From: an uncultured Ideonella sp.
GTDB taxonomy: Bacteria > Pseudomonadota > Gammaproteobacteria > Burkholderiales > Burkholderiaceae
Assembly (NCBI GenBank): GCA_946479475.1
Contig: CAMLGG010000224.1
Location: forward strand, 1 to 8,735
Direction: 5' to 3'
DNA: 8,735 bases
The first letter of the stretch is position 1; each line of letters opens with the position of its first letter. The notes under the pieces are model-generated. The model was given only the letters and a program-made list of their open reading frames with translations. It did no database searches and had not been told where the DNA came from. The translations under genes and the position numbers were made by a program. This document shows positions 1-6,503 of the stretch, piece after piece.

Positions 1-1
1 A

Positions 2-39
2 GTGTCACCCATGTCCTCGCACGGGTGTTACCCATGTCC
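2..39. repeat. Pair of 15-bp direct repeats, possible insertion-sequence end
   Basis: GTGTCACCCATGTCC (2-16) and GTGTTACCCATGTCC (25-39) differ at one base and are spaced 23 bp start to start. Repeated blocks of the form TGTYACCCATGTCC are, as I remember, typical of the ends of some insertion sequences in Burkholderiales (IS481- or IS21-like). No transposase is visible here, so the body of such an element would lie to the left of the window. The repeats are directly observed; the mobile-element reading is inference. Confidence 0.45.
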
Positions 40-51
40 CCGGTCTATACA

Positions 52-69
52 CCCCCTCCAAGAAGGGGG
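52..69. other. Short stem-loop next to the repeat pair
   Basis: CCCCCT (52-57) pairs perfectly with AGGGGG (64-69) around a 6-nt loop. It lies just inside the left-edge repeats and is followed by a GGGCTCCAGC block (67-76) that recurs at 114-123. It could be part of an insertion-sequence end or an intergenic terminator. No T-run follows on either strand, so its function is open. Confidence 0.3.
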
Positions 70-95
70 CTCCAGCGAGTTCGACGGCACCTCCC

Positions 96-118
96 AGCCC
101 TCCGCCGGGCGGAGGGCT
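96..118 (-). terminator. Strong hairpin downstream of the MgtC-like gene
   Basis: AGCCCTCCGCC (96-106) and GGCGGAGGGCT (108-118) are perfect inverted repeats. In RNA this gives about 9 bp around a CCGGG loop. It starts about 70 nt beyond the stop of the minus-strand membrane-protein gene, so it may end that transcript. It has no T-run, so it is not a textbook intrinsic terminator. Apart from this hairpin, the one at 52-69 and the repeats at 2-39, I see nothing in positions 1-187. Confidence 0.45.
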
Positions 119-187
119 CCAGCATGAGGGTGGAAGGGTGCGTCAGCGGGCCCCCGCGTGGCGCCAAAGGCCGAAGCCGCCGGTCTG

Positions 188-1444
188 CTACACGAGCAGG
201 CCGCCCACCGCGGCGGCGGCGGCGTAGGCGGCGATCAGCCGGCGGGTGAACGCGCCGCCGCCGGCGGTGGCGGCAAGCACGCTCTTGGTGACCAGGCTGG
301 CGAGGGCCGCGAGGGCGATGCCGTTGGCCGGCACGTCGGCGGCGTCCGGGCCGCTGGCGTGCAGGCGGGCGAGCGAGACCACCACCGGGTCGACGTCCAC
401 CAGCCCCGACAGCGCCGAGATCGCGTAGACGCCGGCGTCGCCGAACGATGACTTGGCCAACTGCACGGCCACGGCCACGATGGCCAGCAGGGTCCCGAAA
501 CCGAGCACGGTGCCGAGGTCGAAGGGCGCCATCTCGGCGGCTTGCGCACCGGCCGGCGCAGCGCCGCGGTGCCGCCAGTGCCACCACGCCGCCGCGAACA
601 GCACCGCCCCGCCGCACAGCAGTGGCCGCAACAGCTCCAGCGCCAGGGAAGACTGCAGCACGGCCACGACGGCGATGATCCGCAGAGTCATCATCCCGCT
701 GGCTGCCAACGCGCCGGCCAGCGCAGGAGCGAGAAGCGCGGGGTCGCGCCGAGCCTGGCGCGCCAGGGCGAGCGTCGCTGCGGTGGAGGTCGCGAGGCCG
801 CCGAGCAGGCCGGTCCAGAGCAGGCCGCGCTCGGGGCCGGAGAAGCGCATCGCGGCATGCCCTGCGAGCGAAAGTCCCGCCAGCAGCACCACGGCCCACC
901 AGAGCCGGTAGGGATTCAGCACCGCGCCGGGGCCGTAGCCGGCGTCCGGCAGCAAGGGCAACACCACCAGCGAAAGCACCAGCAGCTGCAGGCCCGCTCG
1001 CATCTCGCTCTGCTCGACCAGGTTCAGCCAGCCGTGCAGCGTGGACTTGTAGTCGAGCAGCACCGCCGCGACCACGGCCGCCGCGAGCGCCGGCACGGTG
1101 TGGCCCGAGGCGGCGAGCGCACCGAGGGAGTACGCCACCAGCGCCGCCACCGCGGTGGTCGCGCTCAGGTCGCCGTCGGCCCTCACGGCCTCGCGGTACG
1201 AGATGGCCAGCAGGAGCGCCAGGCCGACCAGCCCGCCACCCAGCGCCGCGGGCGCCAACGGCTCGGGCAGGCTCGCCAGCACACCGCCGGCCAGGCCGAT
1301 GAGCGAGAAGGTGCGCAGCCCCGCGACGCGGCGGCCTTCGCCGCGGTCGCGCGCGCTCCAGCCGCGCTCCATCCCGATGAGCAGGCCGGCCACGAGAGCG
1401 GCGGCGAGTCCGGGCACGGGCGGTGGCAGGTCGAGGTCTGGCAT
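188..1444 (-). CDS. MgtC/SapB N-terminal plus DUF4010 integral membrane protein
   Basis: This 418-residue protein is very hydrophobic, with about a dozen predicted membrane segments and no cleavable signal peptide. Residues 12-54 carry the MgtC-type signature: a first helix ending in LLIGMERGW (21-29), then the AGLRTFSLIGLAGG block (41-54). The C-terminal half has DUF4010 hallmarks: a TSTAATLALARQARRDP block, then an ALSGLVDVDP segment, then NGIALAALASLVTKSVLA near the end. The length fits the full MgtC-DUF4010 family. MgtC itself is linked to magnesium limitation and F-type ATP synthase regulation in pathogens, but for DUF4010 fusions the substrate or role is unknown. I chose ATG at 1444 because the first helix follows at once. 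An upstream in-frame ATG at 1522 would add 26 residues of non-membrane-like sequence and leave only 23 bp to the divergent gene. The ribosome-binding site is weak. The gene stands alone, divergent from the two-component system. Confidence 0.85.
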   Translation of the reverse strand: MPDLDLPPPVPGLAAALVAGLLIGMERGWSARDRGEGRRVAGLRTFSLIGLAGGVLASLPEPLAPAALGGGLVGLALLLAISYREAVRADGDLSATTAVAALVAYSLGALAASGHTVPALAAAVVAAVLLDYKSTLHGWLNLVEQSEMRAGLQLLVLSLVVLPLLPDAGYGPGAVLNPYRLWWAVVLLAGLSLAGHAAMRFSGPERGLLWTGLLGGLATSTAATLALARQARRDPALLAPALAGALAASGMMTLRIIAVVAVLQSSLALELLRPLLCGGAVLFAAAWWHWRHRGAAPAGAQAAEMAPFDLGTVLGFGTLLAIVAVAVQLAKSSFGDAGVYAISALSGLVDVDPVVVSLARLHASGPDAADVPANGIALAALASLVTKSVLAATAGGGAFTRRLIAAYAAAAAVGGLLV

Positions 1445-1545
1445 CGGCGCATGATGCCGTGGAAGGCCCCCGCCGGGCCGGCGGTGCGTCAAAGCTGCTA
1501 CGCTTTGCAGCTTCTCCTCCACGCCCTCAGGGATCCACGGCTGCC
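1445..1545. promoter_or_regulatory. Divergent intergenic region with an inverted repeat
   Basis: This 101-bp gap must hold promoters for both the membrane protein (minus) and the response regulator (plus). AAGCTGC (1492-1498) and GCAGCTT (1507-1513) form a perfect 7-bp inverted repeat with an 8-nt spacer. The centre can pair in an alternative way (AAAGC 1491-1495 with GCTTT 1502-1506). It lies 33 bp before the regulator start, a reasonable operator position, possibly for autoregulation. On the minus strand TTGACG (1492-1487) resembles a -35 box but no matching -10 is evident. A CCGCC/GGCGG stem (1470-1474, 1480-1484) falls in the leader of the membrane-protein gene. AGGGA (1529-1533) is the likely ribosome-binding site for the GTG at 1546. 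Confidence 0.4.
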
Positions 1546-2283
1546 GTGACGACCGCCCAGCACATCGCTGTCCTCGACGACGAGGCCGACATCACCACGC
1601 TGCTGTCGGGTTATCTCCAGAGCCAGGGCTTTCGCGTCTCGGCCGTGCACAACGGCCCCTCCCTGATGTCGCTGATGGCCGCCGACCCGCCGGCGCTGGT
1701 CCTGCTGGACCTGGGCCTGCCGGGCGAGGATGGCTTTTCCATCGCCCGCCAGCTGCGCGAGCACCACCGCTGCGGCCTGGTCATCGTCACCGGCCGCGGC
1801 GACGCGATCGACAAGGTCGTCGGGCTGGAGGTGGGCGCCGACGACTACGTCACCAAGCCCTTCGACCTGCGCGAGCTGCTGGCCCGCATCAAGGCCGTGC
1901 TGCGCCGCATCGCCCCGGCCGAGCCGGCCGCGGCTACCGCTGCGCCGGCGGCCGCGGCGCGCGACCAGTTGCGCTTCCTGGGCTGGACACTGGACGTCGC
2001 GGCCCGCCGCCTCAGCTCGCCCGACGGCCAGGACGTGGCCCTGACCACCGGCGAGTTCGACCTGCTGCTGGCCTTCGCGCGTCACGCCGGCCGCGTGCTC
2101 TCGCGCGACTTCCTGCTCGAGAACACCCGCGGCCGCGAGGCCGGCCCCTTCGACCGCACGATAGACGTGCAGGTGGGCCGCCTGCGCAAGAAGCTCGAAC
2201 CCGACGCCGAGAACCCGCAGATCATCAAGTCCGTGCGCGGCGCCGGCTACATCTTCGTGCCGCCGGTCACCAGCGGGGCCTGA
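1546..2283 (+). CDS. OmpR-family two-component response regulator
   Basis: This 245-residue cytoplasmic transcription regulator has a receiver domain (about 6-120), an Ala/Pro-rich linker (about 123-140) and an OmpR/PhoB winged-helix DNA-binding domain (about 143-240). The receiver has the full phosphorylation set: acidic pair D11-D12, phospho-acceptor D55 in [12 protein letters not shown]82 in VIVTGRGD, Y101 and K104 in YVTKPFD. The winged helix has the usual [10 protein letters not shown], the recognition helix [17 protein letters not shown] and the terminal VRGAGYIFV strand. I chose GTG at 1546 because the receiver begins six residues later and the length matches the family. Frames open further upstream encode nothing family-like. 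Its partner is almost certainly the hybrid kinase that starts 2 nt after its stop, in one operon. The target genes are not visible, but the divergent membrane protein is a candidate. The regulator class is certain; the signal is unknown. Confidence 0.93.
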   Translation: MTTAQHIAVLDDEADITTLLSGYLQSQGFRVSAVHNGPSLMSLMAADPPALVLLDLGLPGEDGFSIARQLREHHRCGLVIVTGRGDAIDKVVGLEVGADDYVTKPFDLRELLARIKAVLRRIAPAEPAAATAAPAAAARDQLRFLGWTLDVAARRLSSPDGQDVALTTGEFDLLLAFARHAGRVLSRDFLLENTRGREAGPFDRTIDVQVGRLRKKLEPDAENPQIIKSVRGAGYIFVPPVTSGA

Positions 2284-2285
2284 CC

Positions 2286-4388
2286 ATGCCCACGACCCCT
2301 CCGCCCCTGCAGCACGTGGCGGCACCGGCGCTGCCCGGCGGCATCGAGGAGCGGGCCGTCTTCCGCTCGCTGTTCCTGGCCTATCCGGATGCGCTGCTGC
2401 TGGTGGACCAGGCGGGCACCATCGTGCTGGCCAATCCTTCGGCCAGCGAGCTGCTGGGCTACGGCGTCGAGGAGCTCATCGGCATGAGCGTCGACGCCCT
2501 CGTGCCCGAGAGCATCCGGCCGCGCCACGCCTCGTATCGGGAGGCCTACGGCCGTTCGCCGCGCTCGCGCCCGATGGGCAACAACATGGACCTCGTCGCC
2601 AAGCGCAAGGACGGCAGCGAGGTGCTGGTCGAGATCGCGCTGAGCCCGCTGCAGTCGCAGGGCCTGCCCTTCACCGTGGCGGCGATCCGCGACATCAGCG
2701 CCTATCCGCGCGTCAAGCAGGCGCTGCAGCGCGCCCGCTACAGCGAGCACCTGGCCCAGCTGGGCCGCCTGGCGGTGGACATGCGCGACCCGCAGCTGCT
2801 GCTGGAGCAGGTGCCGGTGATAGCGGCGCAGGCGCTCCAGGTCGAGGTCTCGGTGGTGTACCTGCTCGAAGAAGACAGGCAGGCCTTCCGCGTGGCCGGC
2901 TGCGTCGGTGGCGCGGCAGCCGAGCACCTGGGCGAGAAGGTGCCCAACCGGCCGGATACGCCGCCCGGCTTCGTGGTCCAGCAGGGCGCGCCGGTGGTGG
3001 TCGACGACTACCGCATCGAGCAGCGCTACAGCGTGCCCAGGCGCTACATCGATGCCGGGCTGGTGAGCGCGGTCGCGGTGCCGCTGTTCGACCGCGGCCG
3101 CACGATAGGCGCGTTGACGGCGCGCTCGCGCACCGCCCAGCGATTCGGCGACGAGGAGACTCGCTTCCTGGAGTCGCTGGCCAACCTGCTGGCCACCAGC
3201 CTTCAGCGCGCGCATTCCGAGGAGGCCCTCAACCACGCCCAGCGGCTGGAGAGCGTGGGCCAGCTCACCGGCGGCATCGCGCACGACTTCAACAACCTGC
3301 TGACCGTCATCCAGGGCAACCTGCAGGTGCTGGAGGAGCGGCCGGCGATCGCCGAGGACGCCTACGGCCAGCAGCTGGTGGATGCGGCCATGCGCGCGAC
3401 CCGGCGTGCGGCGGAGCTGACCAGCAAGCTGCTGGCCTTCTCGCGGCGCCAGGTGCTGCAGCCGAGCCAGGTCGACGTGGCCGCGATGATCGGCTCGCTG
3501 GCCGACATGCTGCGCCGCACGCTGGACCAGCGGATCGTGATCGAGGTCGACACCCGCACCGACTGCCCGCTGGTGATGGCCGACCCGGGCCAGCTCGAGT
3601 CCGCCCTGCTCAACATCGCCATCAACGCCCGCGACGCCATGCCCGAAGGCGGGCGGCTGCGCTTCCGCTGCGAGGCGATCGAGAAGCTGCCGCCCGGCCT
3701 GAGGCGCGAGCTGGACGACCCGAGCGCCCGCGAGGAGCACTTCGTCGCGATCTCCATCAGCGACACCGGCTTCGGCATGCCGGAGGAAGTGAAGGAGCGG
3801 GCCTTCGAGCCCTTCTTCACCACCAAGGGCGCCGGCCGCGGCACCGGCCTGGGCCTGTCCACCGTCTACGGCTTCGTCAAGCAGTCCAAGGGCGCGATCC
3901 ACATCGAGAGCGCGCCGGGGGCGGGCACCACGGTCAGCCTGTTCATCCCGCAGCCGTGGAACGAGGGCGACGCCAAGGCGGCCGACGAGCGCGCCGAGGC
4001 CGACCTGCCGCAGGGCCTGAAGGTGCTGCTGGTGGAGGACGACCACGAGGTGCGCAAGGTCGTCCAGGCCTTCCTCGACGCGCTGGGCTGCCAGGTCACG
4101 ACCGCGGCGAGCGCCGAGCAGGCCCTGCTGCTGCTGGGGCCCGAGGCCGAGCACGACCTGCTGCTGACCGACATCGCGCTCGGCCCGGGCATGCGCGGCA
4201 CCGAGCTGGCGGCCGAGGCCCAGCGGCGCTTCCCGCGCCTGGCCATCCTGCTGATGTCGGGCTTCTCGTCCGAGCTGCTCGAGGCGGACCGCGATTCGCC
4301 CTCCAGCTGGGAGCTGCTGCGCAAGCCCTACAGCCGTGCCGAACTGGCGCGGGCGATGGCACGCCTGCTTTCTTCGCAGGCCGGCTAG
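2286..4388 (+). CDS. Soluble hybrid histidine kinase, PAS-GAF-HisKA-HATPase-REC
   Basis: This 700-residue protein has no signal peptide and no membrane segment, so it senses an intracellular cue. The domains are PAS (about 26-140), GAF (about 160-312), HisKA (about 320-390), HATPase (about 430-555) and a C-terminal receiver (about 578-697). The phospho-acceptor is H333 in [11 protein letters not shown], the H-box form seen in HPK4-type kinases (FixL/NtrB/CckA-like). The ATP-binding site is intact: N-box N443/N447 in [11 protein letters not shown]1 box DTGFGM (493-498), F-box FEPFFTTK (507-514) and G2 box GTGLGL (519-524). The receiver has E584-D585-D586, phospho-acceptor D629 and K680-P681. 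No Hpt domain is present. The ATG lies 2 nt after the response-regulator stop, with a weak GCGGGG ribosome-binding site, so translation is probably coupled. Phosphate on H333 could go to the separate regulator, to D629 or to both. The internal receiver may tune or drain the signal. The ligands of PAS and GAF cannot be named: no heme or flavin signature was recognised. Confidence 0.93.
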   Translation: MPTTPPPLQHVAAPALPGGIEERAVFRSLFLAYPDALLLVDQAGTIVLANPSASELLGYGVEELIGMSVDALVPESIRPRHASYREAYGRSPRSRPMGNNMDLVAKRKDGSEVLVEIALSPLQSQGLPFTVAAIRDISAYPRVKQALQRARYSEHLAQLGRLAVDMRDPQLLLEQVPVIAAQALQVEVSVVYLLEEDRQAFRVAGCVGGAAAEHLGEKVPNRPDTPPGFVVQQGAPVVVDDYRIEQRYSVPRRYIDAGLVSAVAVPLFDRGRTIGALTARSRTAQRFGDEETRFLESLANLLATSLQRAHSEEALNHAQRLESVGQLTGGIAHDFNNLLTVIQGNLQVLEERPAIAEDAYGQQLVDAAMRATRRAAELTSKLLAFSRRQVLQPSQVDVAAMIGSLADMLRRTLDQRIVIEVDTRTDCPLVMADPGQLESALLNIAINARDAMPEGGRLRFRCEAIEKLPPGLRRELDDPSAREEHFVAISISDTGFGMPEEVKERAFEPFFTTKGAGRGTGLGLSTVYGFVKQSKGAIHIESAPGAGTTVSLFIPQPWNEGDAKAADERAEADLPQGLKVLLVEDDHEVRKVVQAFLDALGCQVTTAASAEQALLLLGPEAEHDLLLTDIALGPGMRGTELAAEAQRRFPRLAILLMSGFSSELLEADRDSPSSWELLRKPYSRAELARAMARLLSSQAG

Positions 4389-4390
4389 GA

Positions 4391-4413
4391 GTCGAAGCGG
4401 CTTCTGCCGCGAC
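4391..4413. terminator. Possible bidirectional terminator between convergent genes
   Basis: GCGGC (4397-4401) pairs with GCCGC (4406-4410) around a TTCT loop. The stem is extended by GTC (4391-4393) with GAC (4411-4413) across a 3-nt bulge. It nearly fills the 30-bp gap between the kinase stop and the convergent GAF-protein stop, the expected place for a shared terminator. There is no T-run on either side, so this rests mainly on position. Confidence 0.35.
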
Positions 4414-4418
4414 GACGC

Positions 4419-4973
4419 CTATCCTTCCAGGGTTCCGGTGGGCAGCCCGTTGCCGAGCAGGCGGCGCCGCACGCGCAGGCCTGAAATCTCGGCGGCGCAC
4501 TTGCGCAGGCCCGAGACCTCCGTGGCCTTCCACGCGCGCACGACGTCGCTCGTGCAGCTGACGAGGCCCCACACCTCGCCGCGGTCGCCGTACGAGGCGG
4601 CCAGCAAGGCGCGGATGCCGTAGGGCACCAGCATCGTCTCCTTCACGCCCTGCAGCGCCGGATGGGCGAAGGTGTCTTCGCAGACGAAGCAGCCCTCGCG
4701 CACCAGCGCGCCGAAGAACCCGCCGCCGGATTCTGGAAAGGCCACCGCTCCCTTCACGATGCGCCCGCTGGTGCCGTCATAGGCCGCCACGCTGCGCATG
4801 AAGCGCTGCCCGAGCTCGCCCGAGACGCTCCAGAAGGTCACGTGCCGGCACTGCAGCGTCTGCTGGATGTGCTGGGCCACGCGGCCGGCGGCATCGAGCT
4901 CGGTCATGCGCCCGGCCTCCAGCTCGTGGGCCAGGTCCCGCATCAGGAAGTGGAACTTGGGCGCGCTCGTCAC
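4419..4973 (-). CDS. Stand-alone GAF-domain protein
   Basis: This 184-residue protein has no membrane segment. A single GAF-like domain covers about residues 20-165, with helix [20 protein letters not shown], strands HVTFWSVSG and the pattern [19 protein letters not shown] followed by WGLVSC. A basic tail (RVRRRL) follows. GAF domains bind small ligands such as cyclic nucleotides or tetrapyrroles, or act as redox or dimer modules. Here there is no attached output domain, so the output partner is unknown. Cysteines at 42, 95, 98 and 140 include a C95-x-x-C98 pair ([11 protein letters not shown]), which might be redox-active. The start is GTG at 4973: it overlaps the stop of the MOSC gene as GTGA, and a GAGG ribosome-binding site sits 8 nt upstream. 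The gene is thus translationally coupled to the MOSC gene and is probably the last of that transcript. It converges on the hybrid kinase, whose own GAF domain is not obviously a close paralogue. Confidence 0.8.
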   Translation of the reverse strand: MTSAPKFHFLMRDLAHELEAGRMTELDAAGRVAQHIQQTLQCRHVTFWSVSGELGQRFMRSVAAYDGTSGRIVKGAVAFPESGGGFFGALVREGCFVCEDTFAHPALQGVKETMLVPYGIRALLAASYGDRGEVWGLVSCTSDVVRAWKATEVSGLRKCAAEISGLRVRRRLLGNGLPTGTLEG

Positions 4974-5428
4974 GCAGGCAGCCTCACCGCCGAGCCGCAC
5001 TCGATCACCCCGCTGGTCAGCACGTCGGCCCGCAGGCCGCCGCGGTGGACGAAGCGCCTGACCACCTCGGCGGCCGAAAGGACCGGCGAAGACAGCGCGG
5101 TGCCCATGCCCAGGCAGGGCTCGCACAGCTCCACGCCCCGAAGCCTCACCTCGCCGACCTCGAACTCGACGCCGACCAGCTCGTTGAGCCGCAGCCCGCG
5201 GGTCAGCAGGTTGCGGTGGGTGATCGAGAGATCGCCGGCCCGGCCCTGCTCGGCGAAGAACGCCTCGATCTCCTCGACCTCGATCAGGGTCAGGTTCTGG
5301 CCCGGCTCCTCGTGGCGGCCGAAGTAGCGGTCGCCCTCGATGCCCAAGCCGGCGACGACCCGCACCCGTTCCTGCTCGATCTGGGGGCCACCCGGCTGCG
5401 GGGAGGTGAAGATGCGCTCGACTTTCAT
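4970..5428 (-). CDS. MOSC-domain protein
   Basis: This 152-residue protein is essentially one MOSC domain. Visible family features are the GIEGDRYFG block (29-37), GQNLTLIEVEEIEAF (43-57), HRNLLTRGLRLNELVG (71-86) and the cysteine-bearing strand VELCEPCLGM (99-108, C102 and C105). In characterised MOSC proteins (the C-terminal domain of molybdenum cofactor sulfurase, mARC, YiiM) this cysteine region handles the molybdenum cofactor or sulfur transfer. Short stand-alone members like this one are mostly uncharacterised, so a sulfur-carrier or Mo-cofactor role is inference. I chose ATG at 5428 because MKVERIF opens the domain and a GGAG ribosome-binding site lies 8 nt upstream. The 17 extra residues of a longer frame look non-coding. 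It overlaps the GAF gene by 4 bp and follows the Crp/Fnr gene by 68 bp, with a strong stem-loop between them, so it may have its own promoter or receive read-through. Confidence 0.87.
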   Translation of the reverse strand: MKVERIFTSPQPGGPQIEQERVRVVAGLGIEGDRYFGRHEEPGQNLTLIEVEEIEAFFAEQGRAGDLSITHRNLLTRGLRLNELVGVEFEVGEVRLRGVELCEPCLGMGTALSSPVLSAAEVVRRFVHRGGLRADVLTSGVIECGSAVRLPA

Positions 5429-5462
5429 GGGGCTCCGTGGGTGGAGCCGGCATTCTCGCCAA

Positions 5463-5487
5463 GCGCCGGCGCCTCGCAAGCCGGCGC
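5463..5487 (-). terminator. Stem-loop after the Crp/Fnr gene
   Basis: GCGCCGGC (5463-5470) and GCCGGCGC (5480-5487) are perfect 8-bp inverted repeats around a 9-nt loop. On the minus strand the stem starts 9 nt after the regulator stop and ends 34 nt before the MOSC start. Only two Ts follow, so it may be a weak terminator that separates or attenuates the MOSC-GAF pair relative to the regulator. Confidence 0.45.
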
Positions 5488-5496
5488 GGTTTCAGC

Positions 5497-6270
5497 TCAC
5501 TGCAGCGTGGCAGGAGCCGGCGCCACGGCGCTTTGCACGAAGCTGGCGAGCGCGGTGACATCGGGGATGTGCACGTCGCGGCGGCCCTTCTCGGTGAAGC
5601 AGATCAGTTGCTGGCGGGCCAGACGCGACAGGGCGCGGCTGACGGTCTCCAGCGTCATGCCGAGGTAGTTGCCGATCTCGGCACGGGTCATGCGCAGGGT
5701 GATCTGGTCGGTGCGCAGGCCGCGCTTGGCGAGCGACTCGGCCCAGTAGCGCAGGAAGTCGGCGACCCGGGCGTCGGCCGGCAGCGAGCAGACCGACATC
5801 AGCGAGTCGCGGTCACGGGCGATCTCGCGGCTCATCGCCTCGTGCAGCACCCGCAGCAGCGCCGGGCGCATCGCGCAGGCGGCCAGGACGGCGTCGTAGC
5901 GCAGGACCCAGACCTCGCCGGTGTCCATGGCCACCGCGTCGCAGGCGTACTGCCCGGCGTGGATGCCGTCGAAGCCCAGCCAGTCGCCGCGGAACTTCAG
6001 GGCCACCACCTGCTCGCGTCCGTCGGACGACAGGTTGATGAGCTTGAACAGGCCGGAGTTGAGGACGTAGAGGTTGCCGAAGCGCTCGCCGGCCTGGTAG
6101 ATGGTCTCGCCGGCGCGGACGATGCGGCGCTGGGGCTGGAGCTGTTCCTGGATCAGCCGCAGCACGTCGGCGATCTCCTGGCCGGCGGTCTGGAACTCGG
6201 CCGCGCGCTGGGCATGGCGGGCGGCAGCGGTCGTCGGCGCGGCGGCTTGGGAGATGGCGGGGTTCAGCAT
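5497..6270 (-). CDS. Crp/Fnr-family regulator lacking Fe-S cysteines
   Basis: This 257-residue DNA-binding regulator has an N-terminal tail rich in Ala and Gln (1-45), a cyclic-nucleotide-type beta-roll (about 46-130), a dimerisation helix (about 135-165) and an FNR-type winged helix (about 168-245). GDWLGFDGIHAGQY (95-108) matches the FNR roll. The recognition helix MTLETVSRALSRL has E208, S211 and R212, the positions that in FNR read TTGAT half-sites. The four cysteines that hold the FNR Fe-S cluster are missing: the tail has none and the C122 equivalent is W or V near 121-122. Cysteines at 110, 132, 161 and 224 are not so placed. It is therefore more like FixK/DNR-type members, sensing something else or controlled by its amount. 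ATG at 6270 is preceded by a good AGGAG ribosome-binding site. A longer frame to 6372 would add one cysteine only. It is divergent from the carbamoyltransferase-like gene, with a perfect FNR box between them. Confidence 0.92.
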   Translation of the reverse strand: MLNPAISQAAAPTTAAARHAQRAAEFQTAGQEIADVLRLIQEQLQPQRRIVRAGETIYQAGERFGNLYVLNSGLFKLINLSSDGREQVVALKFRGDWLGFDGIHAGQYACDAVAMDTGEVWVLRYDAVLAACAMRPALLRVLHEAMSREIARDRDSLMSVCSLPADARVADFLRYWAESLAKRGLRTDQITLRMTRAEIGNYLGMTLETVSRALSRLARQQLICFTEKGRRDVHIPDVTALASFVQSAVAPAPATLQ

Positions 6271-6327
6271 GGCGGCTCCTGAAGGGGGTGTCGTTCGTCG
6301 ATGTGAGGCACTGTAGGAACCGGCCTG

Positions 6328-6376
6328 CAACGGCGTGCCAACGGCGCGCGTCGCTCGGTAACACTCGGTCAACCGA
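6328..6376. promoter_or_regulatory. Tandem repeats and small palindrome upstream of the Crp/Fnr gene
   Basis: CAACGGCG occurs at 6328-6335 and 6339-6346, an 11-bp period. CTCGGT occurs at 6354-6359 and 6364-6369, a 10-bp period. The second copy is part of a palindrome TCGGT-CA-ACCGA (6365-6376). Repeats at one helical turn place equal bases on one DNA face, which suits a bound regulator. A TACAGT -10-like hexamer lies on the minus strand (6316-6311), between these repeats and the regulator start, but I find no good -35 at normal spacing. The function is inferred from position only. Confidence 0.3.
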
Positions 6377-6417
6377 CCATGTCAGCCGTGTATCAGCACA
6401 AACCCCGGCAGCCCCCG

Positions 6418-6431
6418 TTGATGCCGATCAA
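6418..6431 (+). promoter_or_regulatory. Perfect FNR/FixK/DNR-type binding site
   Basis: TTGAT (6418-6422), GCCG, ATCAA (6427-6431) is an exact match to the consensus TTGAT-N4-ATCAA of FNR-class regulators. Its centre is at 6424.5, about 79 bp before the start of the carbamoyltransferase-like gene and about 154 bp before the regulator start. If it works as a class II activator site (centre at -41.5), transcription to the right would begin near 6466. A poor -10, TAGCCT (6453-6458), sits about where needed, as is common in activator-dependent promoters. It more likely serves the plus-strand gene; an action on the divergent regulator is also possible. Confidence 0.8.
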
Positions 6432-6503
6432 AGCCCCCACATCTCGCCCAGGTAGCCTTGCATCACCCCGGGATTCGGCCGTCTTCTGGCTCTCCGGACC
6501 GTG

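Noticed and set aside
1442..1522. Upstream ATG at 1522 as the start of the MgtC-like protein
   Set aside because: The extra 26 residues are polar and unlike the family, and would overlap the likely regulatory inverted repeat. MPDLDLPPPVPG fits the usual short tail before the first helix.
542..1549. A 335-codon plus-strand frame opposite the MgtC-like gene, and similar long shadow frames at 1498-2325 and 5437-6282
   Set aside because: All lie antisense to genes with clear family motifs and have Arg/Gln/His/Ala-rich compositions typical of shadow frames in GC-rich DNA.
2247..4154. A 635-codon open frame on the minus strand opposite the kinase
   Set aside because: The plus-strand kinase has every expected motif. 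The antisense product is low-complexity (L, A, G, Q, H, R rich) as expected from mirrored GC-rich codons, and it has no recognisable domain.
6035..6050. TTGATGAGCTTGAA as a second FNR-like site
   Set aside because: The right half does not match ATCAA and it lies inside the coding region of the regulator.
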